Assembly (NCBI RefSeq): GCF_040219335.1
Contig: NZ_JAVJSQ010000019.1
Span: 1-64,000, forward strand
DNA from: Gimesia sp.
GTDB lineage: Bacteria > Planctomycetota > Planctomycetia > Planctomycetales > Planctomycetaceae
DNA: 64,000 nt
Direction of reading: 5' to 3'
The notes beneath the pieces were generated by a model, which did no database searches, was not told where the DNA came from, and saw only the letters and a list, made by a program, of their open reading frames with translations. The position numbers and the translations under genes were made by a program. Positions 45,728-55,409 of the stretch are shown one piece after another. The stretch's first letter is position 1; every line of letters begins with the position of its first letter.

Positions 45728-46691
45728 GTGAAGCCTGCTGGAGTTGCTCGCGATTCTCAGTATCTGAATCGGTCCGCTTACTGAAGAAGATTTTTGAAGG
45801 ACGAATTCGCAGTCGTTGTGCCCAGAACCTCGCCAGCACAGCCAGAGTGCAGATGCCATATTTTACACAACGTCGGAAATTGATACTCGAAGCTTCCGGA
45901 AAATAGCGGACCGGAACCGGGATGTCACCCACGCGGAACTGAAAGTGAACAGCCTGTGCCAGGAACTGGCTGTCGAAGACGAAGTCATTGGAATTCCGTT
46001 CGAATGGAATTGTTTCCAGAACTTCCCTGCGATAGGCGCGGAAACCGCTATGAAAATCTCCCAGGTTTTGACCCAGGGCAATGTTTTCAGTAATGGTCAG
46101 CAACCGATTCGCAAGATATTTCCAGGCCGGCATGCCTCCCGCGAGCGCTTCCTTGCGTGTGCGGATCCGCGAACCCATCACGACGTCACAGATATCCAGC
46201 TTGAGTAGCTCTACGGCGAGACCGACTACGCGACTGTCGTACTGATAGTCGGGGTGCAGCATGACAATGTATTCAGCGCCATGTTCCAGGGCATACTGGT
46301 AACAGGTCTTCTGATTCCCACCATAACCCCGGTTTTCTTTGTGTCTGATGACCGTGAGCCCTTCCCGTAGAGCGAGATCCACGGTGGCGTCCGTGCTGCC
46401 GTCATCAACCAGGATGATTTCGTCGACAGCATCATGTGGCAGATCAGCGAGTGTTTTCAGTAATGTCGATGCGGCATTATAAGCCGGCATGACGACGACG
46501 GTCTTGCCCGTAGTGGGAACTGGTTCCGCCGGAGCCGGGGGCGTATCAGTCTGTGGAGTGTAGGCCTGTTCGATTTCGGCCAGCAGCGGTTCCAGGTTTT
46601 GAAACTGGGCCATCATCTCGGCGCTGTCAGGAGCAAAGACGGGGACGGCGACACTCTGGTTGCTTTCAGTACTGGTGGATGAATCGAGCAC
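45699..46691 (-). CDS. Family 2 glycosyltransferase
   Basis: A 330-residue GT2 enzyme of the DPM1/polyprenyl-phosphate type. The nucleotide-sugar motif VVVMPAYNA is near residue 70, '[17 protein letters not shown]' near 93, and the DxD-type 'MLHPDYQYD' near 145. '[11 protein letters not shown]' and '[14 protein letters not shown]' are typical of polyprenyl-phosphate glycosyltransferases. No membrane helices are apparent except weak ones near 280. A hydrophilic N-terminal extension of about 60 residues is unusual. It is divergent from a TMTC-like membrane glycosyltransferase, which could use the lipid-linked sugar it makes. Confidence 0.88.
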   Translation of the reverse strand: MLDSSTSTESNQSVAVPVFAPDSAEMMAQFQNLEPLLAEIEQAYTPQTDTPPAPAEPVPTTGKTVVVMPAYNAASTLLKTLADLPHDAVDEIILVDDGSTDATVDLALREGLTVIRHKENRGYGGNQKTCYQYALEHGAEYIVMLHPDYQYDSRVVGLAVELLKLDICDVVMGSRIRTRKEALAGGMPAWKYLANRLLTITENIALGQNLGDFHSGFRAYRREVLETIPFERNSNDFVFDSQFLAQAVHFQFRVGDIPVPVRYFPEASSINFRRCVKYGICTLAVLARFWAQRLRIRPSKIFFSKRTDSDTENREQLQQASQKKAGTPEN

Positions 46692-46869
46692 GTTACTCTC
46701 CGAGATGAAGTGAAGTGGATCACTGCCGGGCAGCTTAAATCATGTTGTATCTAAGCTTAGTTCACGTTTTTGGCACTTCGCGCCTGTGATAGAGGGCGCT
46801 GTCCTGCGGATTTTGAAATGCTTCCGATTCTATCGATTTTACCGGCTCTCGTGCCCGTCCACGCTAAGG

Positions 46870-46895
46870 ATGTTGTCTTCAGGCAACATTTTTTT
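46870..46895 (+). terminator. Terminator-like hairpin in the leader of the GT-C gene
   Basis: ATGTTG (46870-46875) pairs with CAACAT (46884-46889), directly followed by a T run. It lies 32 bases before the preferred start at 46927, so it could attenuate the downstream gene. Confidence 0.45.
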
Positions 46896-46926
46896 CAAAG
46901 CGTCTGCAGCTTACGGATTTCAAACT

Positions 46927-48429
46927 ATGTTTTGGGTACGTGATACTCCGTCCGCGGATCCAGATAGAAATGGTGTTAATCTCATGAATGGTCAAAAGCG
47001 AATCGAACTGCCCTGGCAACTCTGGCAGGCCATTAAGCGTCAGCAACTGCCGCTGATCTCGCTGGCGCTGGTTGTGCTGGTCAGCTATGGTGCGGCTGTG
47101 ACCTTTGATTTTGTCAACTGGGATGACCCCTGGTACGTGATTCATAATCCGCTGATCAAGAGCTGGCAGCCCGAAAACCTGCAGCTGGTCGCTACAAAAG
47201 TGGTGACGCGAAACTATGCGCCCCTGACCGTCTTTTCGTTTCTGGTTGATCATACACTCTATGGTTTGTGGGCCGGCGGATATCATCTGACGAACATTCT
47301 GCTGCACCTGGTCAATGTGGTACTGGCTTATCTGCTGGTCACCCGGCTCAGTGGTAATCGAATGGTGGGCTGGGCGACGGCGGCGGTCTTCGCGATTCAT
47401 CCAGTGCAGGTTGAAACCGTGGTCTGGATCTCTTCACGAAAAGGGCTGCTGTCCGGAGCGTTCATCCTGGCTGCACTCTGGTACTGGCTGAGAAACGAGC
47501 GGACACTCGAACAGAATACCTGGGGATTTGTCTGTTTCATCGGAGCGCTGCTTTCCAAGGCACTGGCAGTCGTCGTGCCGGCGATTGTCTTCTGTTACGA
47601 CTATTGGGTGGCAAAAGTTCCCTTCCGGGAAGCGGTCAAGCGACAGATCTTCCCGAGCTGCTGTGCCCTGCTCCTACTGGTGATTACCATGCTGGCACAG
47701 ACGAGTGAACTGGGAGGCGTGCGCGACCACTTCGGTATGAGCAAGCTCGAAATTCTCTCTGTTGACAGCGTAATTATGTCCAAATATGTGCAGATGCTGA
47801 TCTGGCCTCAGAGCCGTTCGGTGCTGTACGACCCGCCTGTTTCAGGCATTGGTCAGTTAGTACTGTTGTCGGTCGTCTGCTGGCTGAGCGCAGCGGCGCT
47901 GTTTGTGCGGATGGGCAGACGAAATCCATTGATTCTGTTCGCGGGCGCCACGTTTTTGCTCCTGCTGTTACCGGTGCTGAACCTGTTCCCGATCACGACA
48001 TTGATGAATGACCGCTATCTGTATCTGCCCTGCATTCCGTTTTTTGCATTGCTGTTCAGCGGCGTTTATCAGATTCTGGAGCAACTTAAAATTCGTGTGC
48101 TCACAGGATATTTTGGCAGACAATGCGTGTCAGGCTATCTGGTGCCGGCTGTGTTTGGTGTTCTGGTGCTGACGCTCTTCACTCGTTTCAGTCTGCAGAC
48201 CTCTCACTACCTGAGTGTCTGGAAAAATGGCATGAACCTGTGGCAATATACCGCGCAGCAGGTGCCCCAGTTACCGGTCGTGCAGATTCAACTGGCGAAC
48301 AGTTATCATCAGCGCGGAGATTCCGTTCAGGCGGTTGAGATCCTCAAGCGGGCTTTGCGCGACACGCATCCGGACCGACTGGATCAGGAACGGATTGAGC
48401 AGAAGCTCCAGGACTGGCAGGCAGAATAA
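46927..48429 (+). CDS. TMTC/PMT-like GT-C membrane protein
   Basis: A 500-residue membrane protein with 10-11 helices, related to TMTC/O-mannosyl-transferase-like GT-C proteins. The first extracytoplasmic loop has the acidic pair in FVNWDDPWYV, and a second segment reads 'NYAPLTVFSFLVDHTLYGLWAGGYHL', then 'HPVQVETVVWISSRKGLLSG', all typical of the family. A short TPR-like C-terminal tail (about 445-500) includes 'QLANSYHQRGDSVQAVEILKRAL'. Starts possible are 46927 (MFWV) and 46984 (MNGQ). A polyprenyl-phosphate sugar donor is expected, perhaps from the divergent GT2 gene. Confidence 0.8.
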   Translation: MFWVRDTPSADPDRNGVNLMNGQKRIELPWQLWQAIKRQQLPLISLALVVLVSYGAAVTFDFVNWDDPWYVIHNPLIKSWQPENLQLVATKVVTRNYAPLTVFSFLVDHTLYGLWAGGYHLTNILLHLVNVVLAYLLVTRLSGNRMVGWATAAVFAIHPVQVETVVWISSRKGLLSGAFILAALWYWLRNERTLEQNTWGFVCFIGALLSKALAVVVPAIVFCYDYWVAKVPFREAVKRQIFPSCCALLLLVITMLAQTSELGGVRDHFGMSKLEILSVDSVIMSKYVQMLIWPQSRSVLYDPPVSGIGQLVLLSVVCWLSAAALFVRMGRRNPLILFAGATFLLLLLPVLNLFPITTLMNDRYLYLPCIPFFALLFSGVYQILEQLKIRVLTGYFGRQCVSGYLVPAVFGVLVLTLFTRFSLQTSHYLSVWKNGMNLWQYTAQQVPQLPVVQIQLANSYHQRGDSVQAVEILKRALRDTHPDRLDQERIEQKLQDWQAE

Positions 48430-48965
48430 CGCCCCTGCGAAGATGCTCCGTTACCCTGCGAGGACAGGCTTGCTTTCTTCAGGTGAATTCCCGTCTTGCG
48501 ACACGAAAATAAATTCGAGTTGTCGATTCTCAACAGGCAAATAACAGATGCTGTCCCGACAGTGGTTTCCGCGGACTTGAGTGTTTCTTTTATGAAACCG
48601 GCAAATATTATCCAAAAATCTTTTCTTTCTCTGCTTGACTGTTTTAACCCGTGACCTAGGTTTAGGTAGCAGAAGTTTGATCCTGAAAGTGAAAACGGAT
48701 CAGCGCTGCAAAACAAGTTTGACATCATATCGGAAAGAAATTTCCGTTTTCATATGAGTCCAATCTACACCAATATTTTCTGTGAACATTCTTCGTTTAC
48801 AGAATGAAGCTCTTCTAAGAGGGGGGCATATTGGACGCTTCCTGCGAGGACGTCACTCAGGGAGGCAATGTTTCGGGTGAGCTGTGGTTCATTACCATGG
48901 CTTGGTTGTTTTGTCGATGCATGTGGTTCATGACTCGACTCCAATTGGAAAGAAAGAGAGCAACA
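48430..48965. other. Long intergenic region before the Tad pilus locus
   Basis: A 536-base region with no credible gene; the ORFs on both strands are compositionally poor. A small palindrome CGGAAA-GAAA-TTTCCG (48731-48746) is followed by TTTT. A GTGACCTAG string at 48651 recurs at 49595 ahead of the prepilin peptidase gene. TTGACT at 48635-48640 may be part of a promoter. Confidence 0.5.
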
Positions 48966-49139
48966 ATGAAGAATCTGACAAAGAGCATCAAGAATTTCCT
49001 GGTATCAGAAGATGGTCCTACAGCTGTTGAATACGCTGTCATGCTGGCTCTGATCGTCATCGTTTGTCTGACTGCCATCCAGGCTGTTGGTACAAACGCC
49101 AATGCGAAATTCGAACAGGTTCGTGATGCGTTGACCTAA
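48966..49139 (+). CDS. flp: Flp family type IVb pilin
   Basis: A 57-residue pilin precursor. The leader MKNLTKSIKNFLVSEDG is followed by PTAVEYAVMLALIVIVCLTAI, the Flp hydrophobic stalk with the conserved Glu-Tyr at +5/+6 (processing after Gly17). The ATG at 48966 follows AGAGAG; the longer frame back to 48831 adds non-pilin sequence. It is the first gene of a Tad-type locus with a prepilin peptidase, CpaB, a secretin and CpaE. A terminator follows the pilin, so it is likely expressed more strongly than the downstream genes. Confidence 0.93.
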   Translation: MKNLTKSIKNFLVSEDGPTAVEYAVMLALIVIVCLTAIQAVGTNANAKFEQVRDALT

Positions 49140-49172
49140 TCGAAGCGATCTGTATCGCAACGAATCTACGAG

Positions 49173-49212
49173 AAAACCGCTCAGTCGAACCATTCGGCTG
49201 AGCGTTTTCTTG
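49173..49212 (+). terminator. Terminator after the Flp pilin
   Basis: CGCTCAG (49178-49184) pairs with CTGAGCG (49198-49204), flanked by AAAA and TTTTCTT. Confidence 0.85.
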
Positions 49213-49306
49213 CGTAACGGGACACTGAAATTCAGGGCCTCAGCCTGCCCCGGCAATGGAATCCCCACGTGTTTCAATCACTGTTAAAAATCAAGGAGAG
49301 TGCAGT

Positions 49307-49417
49307 ATGTTTCCGTACTATTTTGATGCCCACGCAGGAGCAGTTCTGGAATTTATGATGATGATTATGATGGTCATTGTCTGGTTCACTTCACTGCTGA
49401 CCGGCAGCCGCATCTAA
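49307..49417 (+). CDS. 36-residue membrane micro-protein in the Tad locus
   Basis: An ATG 6 bases after AAGGAGAG opens 36 codons ending TAA at 49415-49417. The translation begins MFPYYFDAHAGAV and continues with one hydrophobic Met-rich helix (LEFMMMIMMVIVWFTSLL) and a short basic tail, TGSRI. The near-perfect ribosome site, position between pilin and prepilin peptidase genes, and single-helix character support a real gene too short for normal gene calling. It may be a minor pilin-like or accessory subunit; no family is recognised. A CCAGTC/GACTGG hairpin follows at 49448-49464. The remainder of 49418-49775 holds no gene. Confidence 0.65.
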   Translation: MFPYYFDAHAGAVLEFMMMIMMVIVWFTSLLTGSRI

Positions 49418-49775
49418 AGCCCGATCAAAAAATGGCACACTGTCAGACCAGTCTCGCAGACTGGCCGGTGATTCTGCCGTCGATTGTCTCAATAATCCGG
49501 CGTTTCAACAGACAGTGTGGCCTTCTCATGCAGGCCCTTCAGTGGCGTGGAAAAACAGTTGTTTTTTCAAGATATTCCCTGCCCTGCCCGGTCTGTGACC
49601 TAGACTGAATAATAAGCATACAACTGATCGCAGCTCAGCTCCTCTGCTTCGAACGGCGGTGGAACTCACCGAAAGTGAGACTTACCTGGGTTGTAAAATT
49701 TACTGACAAGAATTATCCCTCAGGAAATGTGTTCAATCACATTTCACTCAGATTGAAATAAGAAAGGCCAGATTG

Positions 49776-50327
<552 letters not shown>

Positions 50328-50618
50328 AACTGGCTGATTTGCAGTCTGTGAAAATAGGTGAAATAAGAGTAGTGGCCTCTTTGGTTGAAATGCCGAAGAG
50401 GTCGCCCCAATCGGAATGATTATTTTAAACGATAAAATCGTTATAAATTGAAGCGAACGCTCTCTGAGTGCCGATGTTGACCATGATGACGGAAGTTCTT
50501 TCTGTTGTACTGTGAAAGCAGTTGCCCATCGGGTCAGTCACTTCGATTCACAGTGCTCCTGTGAGCCTGTGAGAAACATGAGTGTCGCTGATGTGTTTCT
50601 CTTTTACGGGTGACAGAA

Positions 50619-51665
50619 ATGAAACTGAAGTCATTGATGATGTTGGTAGTCGCAGTCGGCTGTGGTTTAGTTGCGATGTTGGGCGTCCGACAGGTCCTGA
50701 ATCGGGATAATCAGAAGGAAGAAGTCAAACGAGCGAACGTGCTGGTGACCATTTCCGAGATTGCTCCCGGGACTCCCCTGACGGAATCCAACGTGAAGTT
50801 TAAATCATGGCCCATTGATCAAATACCAGAAGGCTCAGTTACAAAGCTGGAAGAATATAAAGAGCGCTCTATTAAAACCCGGGCCGTTCCTGGCGAAATC
50901 GTGATGAAAGCGAAGCTCAGTGAACAAGGTGTAAGGGGCGCATCAGTTGAAATTCCAGATGGAAAACGGGTCTTTACGACATCGGTCGATATGACCAAAA
51001 CACACAGTGGTTTGATACTCCCGGGTGACTTTGTTGATGTGTATGTGACATTCACGGCGCGAAAGCAACAGGGGGGATTGTCGACCATCACTAAAGTAAT
51101 TCTGGAACGCGTCAAGATCTTTGCCACGGATCATCTCACTGACGTTGGTGGAACCGAAAGCAATCAGGTCAAGTCCAAGAACATATCGTTACTGCTCTCT
51201 CCCCGTGAAGGAGCAATTCTGAAACTGGCTGAGAAAAAAGGAGAAGTTCACCTCGCCCTGCGGTCGCAATCAGATGATTCCGACACCGAGGACGTGCAGT
51301 TTGACGATCAGGAACTGGCAGAGGTCTTTTCAATTGATGGCAGTGAATATCTGCAGGATGATGAAGAAGCACAGGGCGATGTAAAAGAAGACAAACAGCC
51401 TGTTGTTAAGCAGTCACAGGAAAATACGAAGTCGGCCAAAGAGTTTCTCGATCAACAGCAGGAGCCTCAGATGATGACCTCTGCTGAAGTCGAAGTCGAG
51501 CCGATGGAAGAAGAAAAGAAAATGTGGCAGATTGAAATTTATTCAGGCGAAGAAAAAATTGTTCAGGAAGTGGAACTGCTGGAAGAGGAACTGAGTGACC
51601 AGCAGGCAGCTCTGAAAAATCTGTGGGATTCGTTTACGAAAAGACAGAAACAGAAAATCAATTGA
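50619..51665 (+). CDS. cpaB: Flp pilus assembly protein CpaB/RcpC
   Basis: A 348-residue periplasmic protein anchored by an N-terminal helix (LKSLMMLVVAVGCGLVAMLGV). A SAF domain at about 40-105 ('VTISEIAPGTPLTESNVKF', 'RAVPGEIVMKAKL') is followed by the RcpC/CpaB domain to about 240 ('TSVDMTKTHSGLILPGDFVDVYVTF'). The C-terminal third is Glu/Gln-rich and probably coiled, longer than in typical CpaB. CpaB helps the secretin to assemble. Start at ATG 50619, or a GTG at 50610. A hairpin (51673-51699) follows the stop. Confidence 0.87.
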   Translation: MKLKSLMMLVVAVGCGLVAMLGVRQVLNRDNQKEEVKRANVLVTISEIAPGTPLTESNVKFKSWPIDQIPEGSVTKLEEYKERSIKTRAVPGEIVMKAKLSEQGVRGASVEIPDGKRVFTTSVDMTKTHSGLILPGDFVDVYVTFTARKQQGGLSTITKVILERVKIFATDHLTDVGGTESNQVKSKNISLLLSPREGAILKLAEKKGEVHLALRSQSDDSDTEDVQFDDQELAEVFSIDGSEYLQDDEEAQGDVKEDKQPVVKQSQENTKSAKEFLDQQQEPQMMTSAEVEVEPMEEEKKMWQIEIYSGEEKIVQEVELLEEELSDQQAALKNLWDSFTKRQKQKIN

Positions 51666-51672
51666 AGTGTGA

Positions 51673-51699
51673 CCCCTGCTCTGTTTCACCAGGCAGGGG
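51673..51699 (+). other. Hairpin between cpaB and the secretin gene
   Basis: CCCCTGC (51673-51679) pairs with GCAGGGG (51693-51699) with no T tract. Another near-palindrome, CCAGGGC/GCTCTGG, lies at 51760-51785 just before the secretin start. They may modulate expression within the operon. Confidence 0.4.
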
Positions 51700-51816
51700 A
51701 TCGCCCAGACAGGCAGGATGGCCTGGCAGGCACAAACTGATAACCGATTCTGAGTAATACCAGGGCTCTCTTCAGGGGGCTCTGGTTAACTCAATTGTTA
51801 AAAGCAAGGGGCACGG

Positions 51817-53601
51817 ATGCTGGCCTTCAACAAAATCTTCAAAGTTCATGGACTCTCACTCTGTCTGGCGCTGGTCTTCAGTCTGATCAGCACCACGGCG
51901 TACTCACAGAACGAACCACCCGTTCCGCCTGGAGCCAGTGAGCCGGTTGTCCAGGTTTCATCCGAGCAGATGAAACTGGAAGTGACCGAAAAGTTCTCCA
52001 AGATTCTGAAGTTTCCCGGCAAAATCAAGCGTGTCGACGGATTTGATCCCACGGTTTTGAATGTCACCGCACTGACTCCCAACGAGATTCGAGTGCAGGC
52101 TCTGGTGCCAGGAGTGACCACTCTGGTCATTACTGATGAAAACGGAAAGATCTATTCGGTAGAAACCTTCGTCAGTGGGGATGCCCGTCACCTGCAGGCC
52201 TATCTTAAAGAGCTCTTTCCCCGCTCATCTGTTACCGCGATCAAGGTACAGGATTCGGTTGTACTGCGAGGCTGGGTGACTGAGCCCGAAGCGATTACCG
52301 AAATGGTCGAAATCGCAGAACAGTTCTTTCCCAACGGCGTTTTGAATCAGATGAAGCTGGCTGGTGTGCAGCAGGTTTTGCTTAAAGTCAAAATCATGGA
52401 AGTGCAACGTTCCAAGATTCGGCAGCTGGGCGTGAACTGGCTGTTCCTGAACCAGAGCGGATATGTTTACAGTAACCCGGGGTCACTGGTGCCGCTAACG
52501 GGGATTTCTGTTCCCTTCGGTGGTCCACCGGCTTTGACTGCTTCTCAGCAGCTGTTGGGAAATGCCACAATGGGCTTTGGTCTCGTTGGCGATAACAGCA
52601 TCTTCCAGTCCTTCATCGAAGCGTTAAAACAGGAAGCTTTACTGAAAATTCTGGCAGAACCGGAACTGGTTACCACCAGTGGCCGCCCTGCTAACCTGCT
52701 GTCTGGTGGTGAATTTCCGATTCTCGTACCTCAGAGCCTGGGAACAGTGACCATCGAATGGCGTGAGTTTGGTGTTCGCATGGAAGCGGTTCCCATCGTG
52801 CTGGGGAATGGGCGTCTGCGACTTGAGGTACAACCTGAAGTCAGTGAACGTGACTTCTCCAACGCGGTTCAGGTTTCCGGAACTACGGTTCCCGGTCTGA
52901 CCGTACGGCGGGCTAATACGGCAGTGGAAATGAACTTTGGTGAGACTATGGTTATTGCCGGTCTGATCTCCAGCCGTAAAACTGCTGAGACATCCAAGAC
53001 TCCCTTCCTGGGCGAACTGCCTGTCGTGGGAGCTGCATTCCGCCGGGTACGTTATACGGAAGGCGAAACGGAGCTCGTGATCATGGTGACTCCGGAACTG
53101 GTCTCACCACTGAAAGCGGGACAGATTCCTCCGGGAGGACCGGGGCGGTTTACCGCGACACCGACCGATCGTGAATTATACGGAGATGGAGTGCTGGAAG
53201 TTCCCAGCTATGGAGACAAATGTCCTGACTGCCGCTATTCAGTGCCTGGACCAATCAGTCCTGAGTCTATGATGCAGATGGAAGATAATGTACTGCCACC
53301 CGCTTCCCGGTCGCAGATGCCACCTCCCCCTGCACCGCCGACGATCCAGTCTGAGGTGATTCATAAGCCCGCGATGTCTCCTGAGGAACTGAAAGCCCTG
53401 CAGGAACAGCAGAAGATGCAACAGGCTCCCGCGAAACCGGTTGCCGGTGCTCAGGGGATGAAAGTTCCCGACCTGACCGAGGGGAAGCAGGGACAGTGGA
53501 AAGCGAAACAGAAAACGGGAAATCCCGCACCGGCTCCTAAACCGGGGACTTTAAGTACACCACCCAAAGGACAGCCTGGTTTAATTGGACCGGGGGGCTA
53601 G
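51817..53601 (+). CDS. cpaC: Tad pilus secretin CpaC/RcpA
   Basis: A 594-residue outer-membrane secretin. A signal peptide ends near TTAYSQ. An N-terminal pilus-assembly/BON region is at about 45-190. The secretin domain (about 255-430) ends with the family signature 'GETMVIAGLI...KTPFLGELPVVGAAFR...TELVIMVTPELV'. After about 445 a proline/glutamine-rich extension of 150 residues follows, including a 'GDKCPDCRYS' CxxC-type site, probably exposed or bound to cell-wall material. CpaC forms the channel for Flp pili. It lies between cpaB and cpaE in normal Tad order. Confidence 0.93.
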   Translation: MLAFNKIFKVHGLSLCLALVFSLISTTAYSQNEPPVPPGASEPVVQVSSEQMKLEVTEKFSKILKFPGKIKRVDGFDPTVLNVTALTPNEIRVQALVPGVTTLVITDENGKIYSVETFVSGDARHLQAYLKELFPRSSVTAIKVQDSVVLRGWVTEPEAITEMVEIAEQFFPNGVLNQMKLAGVQQVLLKVKIMEVQRSKIRQLGVNWLFLNQSGYVYSNPGSLVPLTGISVPFGGPPALTASQQLLGNATMGFGLVGDNSIFQSFIEALKQEALLKILAEPELVTTSGRPANLLSGGEFPILVPQSLGTVTIEWREFGVRMEAVPIVLGNGRLRLEVQPEVSERDFSNAVQVSGTTVPGLTVRRANTAVEMNFGETMVIAGLISSRKTAETSKTPFLGELPVVGAAFRRVRYTEGETELVIMVTPELVSPLKAGQIPPGGPGRFTATPTDRELYGDGVLEVPSYGDKCPDCRYSVPGPISPESMMQMEDNVLPPASRSQMPPPPAPPTIQSEVIHKPAMSPEELKALQEQQKMQQAPAKPVAGAQGMKVPDLTEGKQGQWKAKQKTGNPAPAPKPGTLSTPPKGQPGLIGPGG

Positions 53602-53686
53602 AAAAAATTTAAAACCCGCCCCGCGCTGATTCGATAATAGAGTAATCAGAGGGAAGAATTAAAACCTTAAGCAAAAGTGATCACTT

Positions 53687-54901
53687 ATGAGTGGAGTAGT
53701 TCGACTATCAATTATTGATCCGAATGAGGCGACGCGCAATGAGCTGAAAAACATGCTGATTGGTGTCGATATGGTCTGGCTCGAGGCTGAGTGCAGTCGA
53801 TATGAATTCTTCACCGAGGTGGTCTCACAGACCAAGCCGGACATCGCTCTGATTTCTCTGGATGCAAATCCTGAACTGGCGCTGAACCTGATTGCCCAGG
53901 TGACCCGTGACCTGCCCAGCTGCAGTGTCATCGTGGTCAGCAGCTCGCAGGAAGGCAGCCTGATCCTGCGTGCCATGCGAAACGGGGCCAAAGAATTTCT
54001 GGGTTTCCCACTGGTACTGGAAGACTTCCTGTCTGCGCTGAATCGTATCCAGATCGCTTCGGGCAAAACAGAAGGTGGCGAGCACAAAGCGCCTCGTTCC
54101 AGCCAGGTCATTACCGTGGCTGGTGTGAGTGGCGGCGTGGGCTGTACTTCACTGGCCATCAACCTGGCCTGCTGTCTGGCGAGTAACGAACAGAACAGCG
54201 TTGCGGTGATTGACCTGGATCTCGCACTGGGAGATACGGATGTCTGGCTGGACATCATTCCCGATTACACGATTCAGGACGTGGCAGAGAATATTTCCCG
54301 TCTGGATTATTCACTGCTGAAACGATCATTGACCAAACATAACTGTGGTGCGTTTCTGCTGCCGCGACCAGTGCAGATGGATATGTCTACGCAAATCAAT
54401 ACGGACGTACTCAGGCGAATTATTGCCCTGTTGCGGGCTACATTCACCCATCTGGTGATCGACGTCAGCAAGAGCTATAACAGTCTCGATCTGGCTGCGA
54501 TGGAGCTTTCCGATACCGTTCTATTGACAGCACAACTGGATCTGCCCTGCTTACGAAATGTGGTACGCCTTTCCCAGTTCTTTGACAACCATGACCAGAT
54601 CGCTGACAAAGTGAAGGTGGTCATGAATCGTCTGGGGCTGGAAGATACGCAGATCAGTATAAACAAAGCTCTGGAGACAATCGGCCGCGAGATTTTCGCG
54701 CAGATTCCCAACGATTATGCCACAATGGTTGAGTCCCGTAATAACGGGGTCCCACTGGTTATGCAGGCCCCCAAGGCCAAGCTCACCCGCAGTATTATGC
54801 AGCTGGCTGCACACGTTGGTGGAGACAGCCTGACCCATGATGAAGACTCAGCCGCCAAGAAGAAAAAGAGTCTCTTTGGGTTCCTGAATCATTCCAAGTA
54901 G
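53687..54901 (+). CDS. cpaE: Tad pilus ATPase-like protein CpaE/TadZ
   Basis: A 404-residue ParA/MinD-like protein that localises the pilus machine. An N-terminal receiver-like domain (about 1-125) has a potential phosphorylation Asp in 'ALISLDANPEL'. The P-loop region reads 'TVAGVSGGVGCTSLA': the signature Lys of the deviant Walker A is missing, and the GKT Lys is replaced by Cys, so ATP hydrolysis is doubtful, as in many TadZ proteins. A segment 'VAVIDLDLALGDTDVWL' follows at about 170. The C-terminal tail is Lys/Asp-rich. tadA, tadB and tadC do not follow; the next gene is on the other strand. Confidence 0.88.
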   Translation: MSGVVRLSIIDPNEATRNELKNMLIGVDMVWLEAECSRYEFFTEVVSQTKPDIALISLDANPELALNLIAQVTRDLPSCSVIVVSSSQEGSLILRAMRNGAKEFLGFPLVLEDFLSALNRIQIASGKTEGGEHKAPRSSQVITVAGVSGGVGCTSLAINLACCLASNEQNSVAVIDLDLALGDTDVWLDIIPDYTIQDVAENISRLDYSLLKRSLTKHNCGAFLLPRPVQMDMSTQINTDVLRRIIALLRATFTHLVIDVSKSYNSLDLAAMELSDTVLLTAQLDLPCLRNVVRLSQFFDNHDQIADKVKVVMNRLGLEDTQISINKALETIGREIFAQIPNDYATMVESRNNGVPLVMQAPKAKLTRSIMQLAAHVGGDSLTHDEDSAAKKKKSLFGFLNHSK

Positions 54902-54915
54902 GTCGCCGAACACCC

Positions 54916-55248
54916 TCAGGCATCCAGGTCGAGGTGTGTTCCGAGTGTGCCGTCCGCGTCGGGAGTCCGGCGGGGATGTTCCTCTTCGCTCTGCTGGTCC
55001 TTGCCAGGTGGGTGTTCCTGACCGTCGCCTTCTTCATAACCCAGAGGCATGCGTCCGTCGGCATCGCGGTCTCCGGATTTGTCAGCGTCACCAACATCAT
55101 GCAGTTGGTGATCGGTAATCTCTTTCTGGGTGATCTCACCACTGCGTTGCGCCGAATCAGCCTTCTGTTTTTCGGCTGAGGCATCACTACGCTGGGCCCC
55201 CGCGAATGAGCTGTTAATATTGACGGCCCCGGGATTGATCGAACTCAT
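54916..55248 (-). CDS. Small charged protein, unknown (DRDADGR type)
   Basis: A 110-residue, hydrophilic protein. The N-terminus 'SSINPGAVNINSSFAGAQRSDASAEKQ' and a later 'DKSGDRDADGRMPLGYEE' block look conserved in structure: small, no membrane segment, many Asp/Glu/Gln/Lys. I recall similar small proteins in other planctomycetes, but cannot cite a family. The ATG at 55248 has AAGGA nine bases ahead; a GTG two codons upstream is possible. It is convergent with cpaE, 14 bases apart. No function can be given. Confidence 0.65.
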   Translation of the reverse strand: MSSINPGAVNINSSFAGAQRSDASAEKQKADSAQRSGEITQKEITDHQLHDVGDADKSGDRDADGRMPLGYEEGDGQEHPPGKDQQSEEEHPRRTPDADGTLGTHLDLDA

Positions 55249-55409
55249 GATCACTGATCCTTCAACTGAAAGAGGTGCAAAGGCTCACTTCAGGTGGAAT
55301 CTCTTCAGCAAAAATGTCCTGGTATCCAGTCCGTACTGTCGGTGGATACCAGGATATTGTCAATAGCGATTCAGCAGCGTCCTGCTCTGTCGGAGGACAG
55401 TCCTGAAAA

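Noticed and set aside
46786-46926. Upstream start of the GT-C protein
   Set aside because: Using 46786 would put the terminator-like hairpin inside the coding region and add a Phe/Arg-rich segment unlike the family; the start at 46927 or 46984 is better.
48384-48728. 114-residue minus-strand ORF between the GT-C gene and flp
   Set aside because: Ser-rich, no ribosome site or family features; it overlaps the end of the GT-C gene antisense.
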